Source: Ilyomonas sp965199905 (GTDB lineage: Bacteria; Bacteroidota; Bacteroidia; Chitinophagales; Chitinophagaceae). From it: DNA of 64,000 bases. Made by a program: the position numbers and the translations under genes. Of this stretch, positions 52,770 through 60,016 are shown one piece after another; positions within the stretch are counted from its first letter, which is position 1, and every line of letters starts with the position of its first letter. The stretch spans positions 5,146,001-5,210,000 of the forward strand of contig OZ241366.1 in assembly GCA_965199905.1 (NCBI GenBank). Direction: 5' to 3'. The notes below the pieces were generated by a model, which was not told the DNA's origin, did not search any database, and worked only from the letters and a program-made list of their open reading frames with translations.

Positions 52770-53255
52770 ATGAAATATTTATTTGTTATCGGGATTGTAG
52801 CAGGTTTGGCTGCCTGTCAACAATCCTCCACTACGGGCAGCACGTCGTTAGATACAGGTTTCCAGTCAACGCCTTTAGTTACCGAAACAAAACCTTCGGA
52901 CAGCCTGCACAACATGGACACCAGCGTAATGGTGGTTGATAGTGTGGCTAACATAACATTCAACGGCGCACCGCTGGAGAAGAAAGAGAATAATGTGTAC
53001 AATGCTGTGTACAATAGCTGGATGCAGGCTTATCAAAAAACGAATCACCTGCCTTTAGCTTTTAAACTTGTAAAACAGGGAACGGTAACAATGGGTTTGC
53101 GTGAAAATATCGGCGACGCCGTTATGAAAGCGCAGGATGAAATGAAGAACTACATCGCAAAAGATAAATTCAGGAAGAAATTTGCAGAATTGAGTTCAGT
53201 AGAAAAAGATAGTATGCAGAACATGCATCCTGTATTATTTCAGAAGCCTTTTTAG
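52770..53255 (+). CDS. Hypothetical lipoprotein
   Basis: 161 residues from the ATG at 52770 (MKYLFVIGIVAGLAAC); the lipobox AGLAAC gives the lipid-modified Cys16. The 13 codons open upstream are not needed. A low-complexity Ser/Thr linker is followed by a mostly helical part (VYNAVYNSWMQAYQKTNHLP, AQDEMKNYIAKDKFRKKFAE). No family is recognised. It ends 14 bases from the convergent batA gene. Confidence 0.6.
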   Translation: MKYLFVIGIVAGLAACQQSSTTGSTSLDTGFQSTPLVTETKPSDSLHNMDTSVMVVDSVANITFNGAPLEKKENNVYNAVYNSWMQAYQKTNHLPLAFKLVKQGTVTMGLRENIGDAVMKAQDEMKNYIAKDKFRKKFAELSSVEKDSMQNMHPVLFQKPF

Positions 53256-53269
53256 AGTTTGAAACCTCG

Positions 53270-54277
53270 TTACGGAAACTTTTTAAACACAGTATACCGC
53301 AGCAATATTTCTAACACCAAAAGCAGCAGAGCGGCTATTATAAAAGACTGGTATTTATCTGTGAAGCGGTTATAAGTAGTTACCTGAATCTTCGATTTTT
53401 CAAGACTATTAATGCTGTTATAAACCTTTTGCAGCGCGTGTTCATCCGTAGCATGAAAGTATTGTCCGCCGGTAGTTTGCGCCAGCATTTGCAGCAGTTC
53501 TTCGTTGTATTCCAGTTTCTTTTTTTGGGTGATGGGACCAAATGGCGAATCAACCGTTTCTTCAATTTCTTTCTCGCTTCCTACACCAATCGTATATACT
53601 TTCACGCCATACACTTTTGCCATATCACGCGCGATATCGGGCGATATGGTGCCACCAAAATCAACACCATCTGTAAGTAGGATTACAATTTTTGTTTTGG
53701 TAGAATCGTTGCGAAGCCTGGCTACACTTGTCGCTAACCCGCTTCCAATGGCTGTGCCTTCATCCTGCAAATAGCCGCTTTGTATGTTATTAATCTGACT
53801 CAACACTGCGTTGTGGTCAACGGTTATCGGGCATAATGTAAAAGATAAATTACTGAAGATAACAATGCCGATTCTATCTCCCGGTCGTTGCTGTACAAAT
53901 TGCGAAGCCACGTCCTTCGCGGCTTCCAGCCGGTTTGGTAAGAAATCTTTTTCCGTCATGCTGCCGCTTATGTCGAAGCACATCACAATGTCGATGCCTT
54001 CGCCGCTGTCTTCTTCTTCTGTAAACTTTTGCTGTGGCCTTGCCAAAGCTATAATGATGCAAACAATAGCCAGGCAACGAAGCACGAAAGGGAAGTGGAA
54101 AAAGACGTTCCTGAACGTTCGCGGCTGCTGAATAAAATGCGTGGTTGTTATCAACATAGAAGCCGTCGCTCTGCCATTCCGGCGAATATATTCAAGTATC
54201 AGAATGGGTAACAGGATGAGTAAGGTAAACACCCATGGATAAGCGAAACTGATATGTTGAAACCAGTTATTTAGCAT
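53270..54277 (-). CDS. batA: BatA-like von Willebrand factor A protein
   Basis: 335 residues from the ATG at 54277 (MLNNWFQHISFAYPWVFTLL), overlapping the upstream gene by 11 bases. Two N-terminal membrane segments and one at the C-terminus surround a vWA domain. The metal site MIDAS is CFDISGSMT (Asp102, Ser104, Ser106), with IVILLTDGVDFGG further on. It belongs to the Bat (Bacteroides aerotolerance) operon type, in which moxR, DUF58 and vWA genes are together. The usual next genes (batB, batC, batD) do not follow; this is the last gene of the run. Confidence 0.85.
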   Translation of the reverse strand: MLNNWFQHISFAYPWVFTLLILLPILILEYIRRNGRATASMLITTTHFIQQPRTFRNVFFHFPFVLRCLAIVCIIIALARPQQKFTEEEDSGEGIDIVMCFDISGSMTEKDFLPNRLEAAKDVASQFVQQRPGDRIGIVIFSNLSFTLCPITVDHNAVLSQINNIQSGYLQDEGTAIGSGLATSVARLRNDSTKTKIVILLTDGVDFGGTISPDIARDMAKVYGVKVYTIGVGSEKEIEETVDSPFGPITQKKKLEYNEELLQMLAQTTGGQYFHATDEHALQKVYNSINSLEKSKIQVTTYNRFTDKYQSFIIAALLLLVLEILLRYTVFKKFP

Positions 54278-55271
54278 GTTGCGCAAGGTTTCGTTGCAGG
54301 TTGTAATAAATATGTTCAACAGCTTCTTTCGCGGTGCGAATGTCAGCTCCTTTCTGTGTGTCGGCAGGCTGATATTTTGCAAACTTAACAGCGCTTATCA
54401 GGCGCAGCAATTGATAAAAAGAAGCTCGTGCTTCCGGCTGCATATAAACATTCATTTGCACCATCAGTTCATCAGCGGTCAGTTGCATAGCGCGTATGTG
54501 AAGCTGGTTTTGAATAAAGCTTCGGCATATGTCGTGAAGCCGGTTGTAAAAGACATGTGTGGGCGGATTTTCCTTACCCAATTTTTCAAGTTGACTCATC
54601 GCTGTTTCAAATAATGATTGCGCAGCAACCGGCTGTAACGTTGGTTTTTCTTTTTTCTTTTTAAGTAAAAACCAAATGATTATTAAAATGATAAGTACAC
54701 TTAGTATAATACCTGCCATTAATAAATAATCCGGCTTAACATCTACATCAATGATGTCTTTCATGGGATGGTAATCTCTCAGGTTGCTTACATCAACAGG
54801 CAACACTTGTAACGTGATATCACTTGTAAGTAATGTATCTTTTTTGTCATTAGCTTTTTGCAGAACAACATACAATGGCGGCAGCTTCCAGTCGCCGGAA
54901 TCAAAGGATGTAATGGTGATGGTTTGTATATAGGTGGTAGTGCCATTTACTGAAACAGTATCAACCCGCAACCGCTTAATCACTTCAACATGATTAATGG
55001 TATCCGGTAATAAAAACCAGCTAACCAGAGACGATGTTTGTGTATTAATGTTTTCCGCTTTCAGCTCAAGCGTTACCTGTTCGCCCAGCAATATTTTTTC
55101 CCTGTCTATGGAGGCAGAAGCAGATTGGGCAGATGAAGTATCCGGTATAAGAAACGAAGCAAAAAATAAGATGCAAACGATATGCTTTAAGCTGCAGGCA
55201 AAACGCTGTAAGCTAACTGCTGACTGCTGATAGCTAATAGCTGATAGCTTATCTCTCACACCTTTCCTCAT
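54267..55271 (-). CDS. BatD-like membrane protein of the Bat operon
   Basis: 334 residues. A signal region precedes a BatD-like periplasmic beta domain (ASIDREKILLGEQVTLELKA, VEVIKRLRVD, ITSFDSGDWKLPPLYVVLQK), then one membrane helix (YLLMAGIILSVLIILIIIWF), and a cytoplasmic helical part ending AVEHIYYNLQRNLAQ (DUF4381-like). The ATG overlaps the DUF58 stop as ATGA. The first 31 residues before the hydrophobic core are encoded by an AGCTATCAGC-type intergenic repeat (55206-55256), so the n-region is unusually long. Confidence 0.75.
   Translation of the reverse strand: MRKGVRDKLSAISYQQSAVSLQRFACSLKHIVCILFFASFLIPDTSSAQSASASIDREKILLGEQVTLELKAENINTQTSSLVSWFLLPDTINHVEVIKRLRVDTVSVNGTTTYIQTITITSFDSGDWKLPPLYVVLQKANDKKDTLLTSDITLQVLPVDVSNLRDYHPMKDIIDVDVKPDYLLMAGIILSVLIILIIIWFLLKKKKEKPTLQPVAAQSLFETAMSQLEKLGKENPPTHVFYNRLHDICRSFIQNQLHIRAMQLTADELMVQMNVYMQPEARASFYQLLRLISAVKFAKYQPADTQKGADIRTAKEAVEHIYYNLQRNLAQHAK
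55206..55256. repeat. AGCTATCAGC-type repeat within the 5' end of the BatD-like gene
   Basis: AAGCTAACTGCTGACTGCTG and ATAGCTAATAGCTGATAGCT: the same type of repeat as at 6382-6422, but here inside a coding frame, where it is translated as KLSAISYQQSAVSL. Confidence 0.6.
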
Positions 55272-56134
55272 GCTCTGCGGATAAAGAATTGTTGTAAGGA
55301 TTTTACATAATCTTCGCCGGTTGGCAGTTGCAGCAAATCCGCACCCGCATTGCGAAATGTTGACTTGGCGTCATCCATAATTTTATGAAACTGGCGGTTA
55401 TATTGGAGCCGCACATAGGCATCGTTTGTATCGAGCCACAGCATGCGCCCGGTTTCCGCATCGCGCACTTGCAACATACCGGCCTTTGGCAGGTTTTCAT
55501 CACGACGATCATATACTTGCACACCAATTACATCGTGGCGTTTGGCGGCTGCGCGTAAGGCATCGCGATAACCGGCATCGGCAAAATCGCTGAGTATAAA
55601 TACAATGTTTTTATGTCGTGAAATATTGTTGACAAACTGCACGGCTTTTACAATATCAGTGGTACAGGAATGTGATTTGTATTGCAGCATCTCGCGAACC
55701 ATGTATAACACATGATCGCGCCCGCTTTTGGCAGGGATATATTTCTCTACCTTATCACTAAAAAAAACCAGGCCTGCTTTATCGTTGTTGTTAATGGCAG
55801 AAAAAGAAAGCACTGCGCATATCTCTGTGATCAAATCCTTTTTTGTTTGCTTAAAAGTTCCAAACAAACTGCTGGCGCTTACATCTACCAATAAATAAAC
55901 GCTCAGCTCGCGCTCTTCTTCAAACACTTTGCTGTACGTATGTCCCATGCGCGCCGATACATTCCAGTCAATGAAGCGAATATCATCACCAGCCTGGTAA
56001 TCGCGCACTTCCTTAAAAGCCATGCCTCGTCCCTTAAAAGCAGAATGGTACTCACCGGTGAACAAAAGATTTGTCAACCGCTTGCTTTTGATTTCGAGTT
56101 CGCGTACTTTTTTTATAAGATCAGCTGAGTTCAT
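55268..56134 (-). CDS. DUF58 protein of the Bat operon
   Basis: 288 residues, no membrane segment. The DUF58 core has GRGMAFKEVRDYQAGDDIRF then IDWNVSARMG, followed by a vWA-like part (YLLVDVSASSLFG, with D-x-S-x-S, and IVFILSDFADAGY). Acts with the MoxR ATPase in assembly or stress tolerance in related systems. The stop overlaps the next start (ATGA, 55268-55271). The gene before it, a four-helix-bundle gene, is unusual in this operon. Confidence 0.9.
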   Translation of the reverse strand: MNSADLIKKVRELEIKSKRLTNLLFTGEYHSAFKGRGMAFKEVRDYQAGDDIRFIDWNVSARMGHTYSKVFEEERELSVYLLVDVSASSLFGTFKQTKKDLITEICAVLSFSAINNNDKAGLVFFSDKVEKYIPAKSGRDHVLYMVREMLQYKSHSCTTDIVKAVQFVNNISRHKNIVFILSDFADAGYRDALRAAAKRHDVIGVQVYDRRDENLPKAGMLQVRDAETGRMLWLDTNDAYVRLQYNRQFHKIMDDAKSTFRNAGADLLQLPTGEDYVKSLQQFFIRRA

Positions 56135-56173
56135 TGATAATGACAGATATTAGTTGACAAATGAAAGAAAACT

Positions 56174-56545
56174 TTATTGTTTTAAATCTGTTCTCTGTTC
56201 ATAAGAACGAATGAGTCCATTAAAAACTTTTATTAATTCATCAACCTCATTGGTAAAAGATAGGCAATCATTTTCGGAAACAGTTTCAGTCATAAACGCA
56301 GTATTTAGTAGAGTATCTAACTCATATAATGAACCTCTGGCTATGTGTAGAAACTGAATTGTATCCTTTTTAAAATTTCTTCCTGTTCCCTCTGCAATAT
56401 TTGCAGGAACCGATACAGCGGCACGTTTGGTTTGAGATGTCAAAGCAAATATTTCCTCCTTTGGATATTTTTTAATTAACAGGTATACTTTCTTTACCAA
56501 CAGCATAGCCTTTTTCCAAGCTTCCAAATTTTTATAGTTCGTCAT
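56174..56545 (-). CDS. Four-helix-bundle protein (23S rRNA intervening-sequence type)
   Basis: 123 residues from the ATG at 56545 (MTNYKNLEAWKKAMLLVKKV). The pattern AWKKAMLLVKKVYLLIKKYP, TSQTKRAAVSVPANIAEGTG then RNFKKDTIQFLHIARGSLYE matches the family first found in rRNA intervening sequences, which is also related to the Avd proteins of diversity-generating retroelements. AT-rich and flanked by CATCTGCCA-type simple repeats (56578-56607). It separates moxR from DUF58, so it looks inserted. Function is unknown. Confidence 0.9.
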   Translation of the reverse strand: MTNYKNLEAWKKAMLLVKKVYLLIKKYPKEEIFALTSQTKRAAVSVPANIAEGTGRNFKKDTIQFLHIARGSLYELDTLLNTAFMTETVSENDCLSFTNEVDELIKVFNGLIRSYEQRTDLKQ

Positions 56546-56609
56546 GCTTTTGATATATTCTGTACATTTTAAAAATCTGTCATCTGCCAACTAACATCTG
56601 CCATCTCAT

Positions 56610-57608
56610 CTACGGCACCTTCACAACGCGCATAATTTCATCCACAATATTTTCAGCCTTCATATTTTCAGCTTCCGCTTCATAAGTAAGTCCAATACGA
56701 TGGCGCATCACATCTTTACAAATGGCTTTAATATCATCAGGAATCACAAAACCCCTGCGCTGCATAAACGCATGCGCTTTGGAAGCCAAAGCAAGATTAA
56801 TGCTGGCACGCGGCGAGCCGCCATACGAAATCAGGTTCTTTAATTTACCCAAACCAAACTCATCGGGATAACGCGTAGCAAAGACAATATCAATAATGTA
56901 TTTCTCAATCTTTTCATCCATATACACCTGTTTTGCCAGGTTGCGCCCCGCAATGATTTGTTGTGTTGATATCACAGGATTTATAATTGGCAAAGCTTCT
57001 CCCTGCACCTGCTGGCGAATAATCATTTGTTCCTGCTCACGGTCGGGATAGCCAACGATCACTTTCAGCATAAACCTGTCAACCTGTGCTTCCGGCAACG
57101 GATATGTGCCTTCCTGCTCCAGTGGATTTTGCGTAGCCAATACAAGAAAAGGTTCATCCAGTTTGAATGTATTTTCACCAATGGTTACCTGGCGCTCCTG
57201 CATGGCTTCGAGCAATGCACTTTGCACTTTCGCGGGCGCGCGGTTTATTTCATCTGCCAAAATAAAGTTGGCAAAAATGGGTCCTTTACGCACCACAAAT
57301 TCGTTGCGCTGCTGGTTGTAAATCATGGTGCCAATCACATCGGCAGGCAATAAATCGGGCGTAAACTGGATGCGGCTGAAGTGTGCCTGCACCGCTTGTG
57401 CCAGCGACTTAATGGTAAGCGTTTTTGCCAGCCCCGGCACGCCTTCCAGCAGCACATGGCCATTGCTCAGTAAACCAATGAGCAAACGGTCAATCATGTA
57501 TTGCTGACCTACAATTATTTTATGCAGCTCATCGCGAAGCGCATCAATAAAATGGGCTTGCTGGGCAATGGCTTCATTCAGCCTGCGAATGTCTTCTCCG
57601 GTTTGCAT
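56610..57608 (-). CDS. MoxR family AAA+ ATPase
   Basis: 332 residues from the ATG at 57608 (MQTGEDIRRLNEAIAQQAHF). The AAA_3 domain has Walker A LLEGVPGLAKT, sensor/Walker B FILADEINRAPAKVQSALLE and AMQERQVTIG, then LATQNPLEQEGTYPLPEAQV and DRF. It is the first gene of the Bat-type operon and probably works with the DUF58 and vWA proteins as a chaperone for assembly or metal loading. The lid domain ends near LASKAHAFMQRRGFVIPDDI. Confidence 0.92.
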   Translation of the reverse strand: MQTGEDIRRLNEAIAQQAHFIDALRDELHKIIVGQQYMIDRLLIGLLSNGHVLLEGVPGLAKTLTIKSLAQAVQAHFSRIQFTPDLLPADVIGTMIYNQQRNEFVVRKGPIFANFILADEINRAPAKVQSALLEAMQERQVTIGENTFKLDEPFLVLATQNPLEQEGTYPLPEAQVDRFMLKVIVGYPDREQEQMIIRQQVQGEALPIINPVISTQQIIAGRNLAKQVYMDEKIEKYIIDIVFATRYPDEFGLGKLKNLISYGGSPRASINLALASKAHAFMQRRGFVIPDDIKAICKDVMRHRIGLTYEAEAENMKAENIVDEIMRVVKVP

Positions 57609-57783
57609 GAATGGTTTTAAGTTCGTAAGCTTACAAAGTAAAGCTTCGGGAAGGACAAACAAAGAACGCTCTTCATTTTTCTAATTCTTTTAGGAAGCGG
57701 AAATTATCAGTCATTAACTGTGCCTTTGGTTTTTGGCTTTCTGCTTCCGGCTTTCGTTTTTACTTTTACCTTTTATTTTTTCA

Positions 57784-58377
57784 ATGACGATAGCAATCAT
57801 AAAATACAATGCCGGTAATATTCAGTCTGTTCTGTATGCTTTGGAAAGAATAAGTGCGGAAGCAATTGTTACCGATAATACTGAGCAAATACTAAGCGCC
57901 GATAAAGTCATCTTTCCCGGCGTAGGCGAAGCCAGCACAGCCATGCGCTACCTGCGGGAAAGAAAACTGGATAAAGTGATTATTTCCCTTACGCAGCCTG
58001 TGCTTGGCGTATGTTTAGGTATGCAACTGATGTGCGCACATAGTGAAGAAAATGACACTAAATGCCTGGGCATTTTTGAAGAAAAAGTAAAACGCTTTGC
58101 GCCGCTTGCCACCGAAATCAAAGTGCCGCAGATTGGCTGGAATGATATTTATGACTTGCAGTTTCCACTTTTTAAAAATATAGAAGAGAATAGTTATTGT
58201 TATTTTGTGCATAGCTATTATGCGGCGTTAGGCGAGCATACCATTGCAACCGCTAATTATGTGCAGCCATACAGTGCAGCTTTGCAGAAGAACAACTTTT
58301 ATGGCGTTCAGTTTCATCCTGAAAAAAGCGCGGAAATAGGAGAGAGAATACTGCGGAATTTTATTGAGAAAGTGTAA
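57784..58377 (+). CDS. hisH: Imidazole glycerol phosphate synthase, glutaminase subunit
   Basis: 197 residues from the ATG at 57784 (MTIAIIKYNAGNIQSVLYAL). Glutamine amidotransferase subunit that feeds ammonia to HisF in histidine synthesis. The nucleophile is in VLGVCLGMQLMCAHSEE, and the His-Glu pair is in GVQFHPEKSAEIGERI. The loop VKRFAPLATEIKVPQIGWND is typical of HisH. No other his gene is nearby; a moxR gene lies on one side (divergent) and an AraC-type regulator on the other (convergent). Confidence 0.93.
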   Translation: MTIAIIKYNAGNIQSVLYALERISAEAIVTDNTEQILSADKVIFPGVGEASTAMRYLRERKLDKVIISLTQPVLGVCLGMQLMCAHSEENDTKCLGIFEEKVKRFAPLATEIKVPQIGWNDIYDLQFPLFKNIEENSYCYFVHSYYAALGEHTIATANYVQPYSAALQKNNFYGVQFHPEKSAEIGERILRNFIEKV

Positions 58378-58382
58378 TTGGT

Positions 58383-59363
58383 TTACGCAATCGCCATCTC
58401 CTTACCATATTTATTCCGGTACTCTGCCGGCGACAATCCGGTTACCTTTTTAAAGATCGTTCGGAAAGCTTTGGTATCGGAATAGCCCACTTCATACATC
58501 ACTTCATTAATGTTGCTGCGACTCGTTTCCAATCTCTTTTTTGCGGCTTCTATTTTCACGCGCTGAATATATTCTACGATGGTATTTGAAGTGGCTTTCT
58601 TAAACCGGCGCTCGAAATTGCGCCGCCCGATGGCAAACAAGGAAGCTAATTTATCAACCGAAAATTTGTCTTCAAAATTTTTCTCAATGTATTCCTGTGC
58701 CTTACGGATGTCAGTATCATCATGTTCTTTTTGTCCCTGGAAAATAATAAACGGCGACTGGCTTTCGCGCTCAAATTCAATGGCAAATACTTTCGCATTC
58801 ATGATAGCCATTTCGCGCCCCGCATATTTTTCAATCAGGTATAAAATAAGGTTCAGATAACTATAAGCGCCACCGCTCGAATAGATGCCTGCTTCATCCG
58901 TTACCACTCTTTCCTGTATCAGATTTACCTCGGGATACATGCGCCGAAACTCATTGGCAGCCAGCCAGTGCGTAGCACATTTTTTCCCGTTCAGCAAGCC
59001 GGTAGCCGCCAGTATAAAAGCGCCCATGCAAAGACTTGCCACCTCGGCGCCTTTCTTATATTGCTTCGTTATCCACGGCACAAAATCAGCATTGTTTTGG
59101 AGCGCTGTCGTTATATCGCCATCTACCGCAGGTATCACAATCAGATCCGTTTTTAAAACATCTTTTAATAACAGATCAGCATTAATGGTTACCAGCCCGC
59201 CGCACAATGGCGTTTCCTTTTGCAAGCCCACAAACTGCACATTGAACATTGGCTGCTCACCACGCATTTTCATAAATTGATTTACCTGCGTAAACAATTG
59301 GCGCGGACCCTCAATACTACCCAAAATAGCACCCTTCGGAATCAGGATGGAGATATGCTTCAT
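58383..59363 (-). CDS. GlxA-type AraC transcriptional regulator
   Basis: 326 residues. The N-terminal two thirds is a DJ-1/PfpI (GATase1-like) domain with DLIVIPAVDGD and EVASLCMGAFILAATGLLNG, where Cys lies at the nucleophile elbow, and KKCATHWLAANEFRR. The C-terminal part is an AraC/XylS double helix-turn-helix (FSVDKLASLFAIGRRNFERR, KATSNTIVEYIQRVKIEAAK, then MYEVGYSDTKAFRTIFKKVT). Target genes are unknown. The stop lies 5 bases from the convergent hisH. Confidence 0.92.
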   Translation of the reverse strand: MKHISILIPKGAILGSIEGPRQLFTQVNQFMKMRGEQPMFNVQFVGLQKETPLCGGLVTINADLLLKDVLKTDLIVIPAVDGDITTALQNNADFVPWITKQYKKGAEVASLCMGAFILAATGLLNGKKCATHWLAANEFRRMYPEVNLIQERVVTDEAGIYSSGGAYSYLNLILYLIEKYAGREMAIMNAKVFAIEFERESQSPFIIFQGQKEHDDTDIRKAQEYIEKNFEDKFSVDKLASLFAIGRRNFERRFKKATSNTIVEYIQRVKIEAAKKRLETSRSNINEVMYEVGYSDTKAFRTIFKKVTGLSPAEYRNKYGKEMAIA

Positions 59364-59421
59364 GAGATAAAAGTAAAGGGATTTTTCCTGCCAACGGTTC
59401 TTTTTAAGCGCCGTGCTGTCT

Positions 59422-59570
59422 CATTTTAAAATGCAATACAGAATACATTTTGGGTAACCATCGTCCGTCACTTTTGTGATCGGTAGTTGTTGCCATTCCT
59501 GCTGCTTCGACACACAGAAATGCACCCCATCAGCGTTCCGGGCAATGATTTGGCTTTTACTAAAGCGGAT
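59422..59570 (-). repeat. Dispersed structured element, family A, copy A5
   Basis: On the minus strand: GCTTTAGTAAAAGCCAAATC, GCCCGGAACGCTGATGGG, a central hairpin, CCGATCACAAAAGTGACGG and ACGATGGTTACCCAAAATGT. On the plus strand the hairpin arms are CATTCCTG (59494-59501) and CAGAAATG (59515-59522), 7 of 8 paired. Its loop carries TGCTTCGAC, the reverse complement of GTCGAAGCA in copy A4, so the loop is flipped between these two copies of the same orientation. Confidence 0.8.
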
Positions 59571-59679
59571 AATTCATCTTAAAAACTACCCTTTTTAAAG
59601 TAAATACAAACATTTTATTGCAAAATTTATGACATTACATAACGCAATCACCTTATAAAAAGAAAGACAGGCAAATAAC

Positions 59680-59901
59680 CTACAAATACTTCAGCGGATT
59701 GCGGCGGGCAGAAAGAATATAATTTTTGATATTGAGCCAGAACGCCATAATCATATACACAATTACCGGCGAGCCCATGGTAAGAAAGGAAATGTAAATA
59801 AACCAGGTGCGGATGCGCGATGTAGCAATGCCCAGCTTGTCTCCCAGCGCAGAACATACGCCGAAAACCTGCCATTCTATGAATTGCTTTACCCTGTTCA
59901 T
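59680..59901 (-). CDS. PspC-domain membrane protein
   Basis: 73 residues. QFIEWQVFGVCSALGDKLGI and ATSRIRTWFIYISFLTMGSP match the PspC domain, with one strong membrane segment (WFIYISFLTM to IMAFWL). The family links to the phage-shock response. It diverges from the aconitase gene with a 115-base gap. A TACTTTGC promoter-like word on the minus strand lies a few bases before its ATG. Confidence 0.85.
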   Translation of the reverse strand: MNRVKQFIEWQVFGVCSALGDKLGIATSRIRTWFIYISFLTMGSPVIVYMIMAFWLNIKNYILSARRNPLKYL

Positions 59902-59966
59902 ACGTGCAAAGTAGTAAGTTTTTATAAATCAGCGGCACACCATTTTATAAAAGCCTCTATTTGCTG

Positions 59967-59974
59967 TAGATTTG
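59967..59974 (+). promoter_or_regulatory. Promoter -7 element of the aconitase gene
   Basis: TAGATTTG matches TAnnTTTG exactly. It is 42 bases before the ATG at 60017. No clear -33 element is seen. Confidence 0.5.
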
Positions 59975-60016
59975 CAACGCTCCCGCAAAATTATTATTTA
60001 CTAAATACTCAGAGAC

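Noticed and set aside
59648..59938. 96-codon minus-strand frame overlapping the PspC gene
   Set aside because: The PspC domain is encoded in the other frame (59680-59901) with a clear family match.
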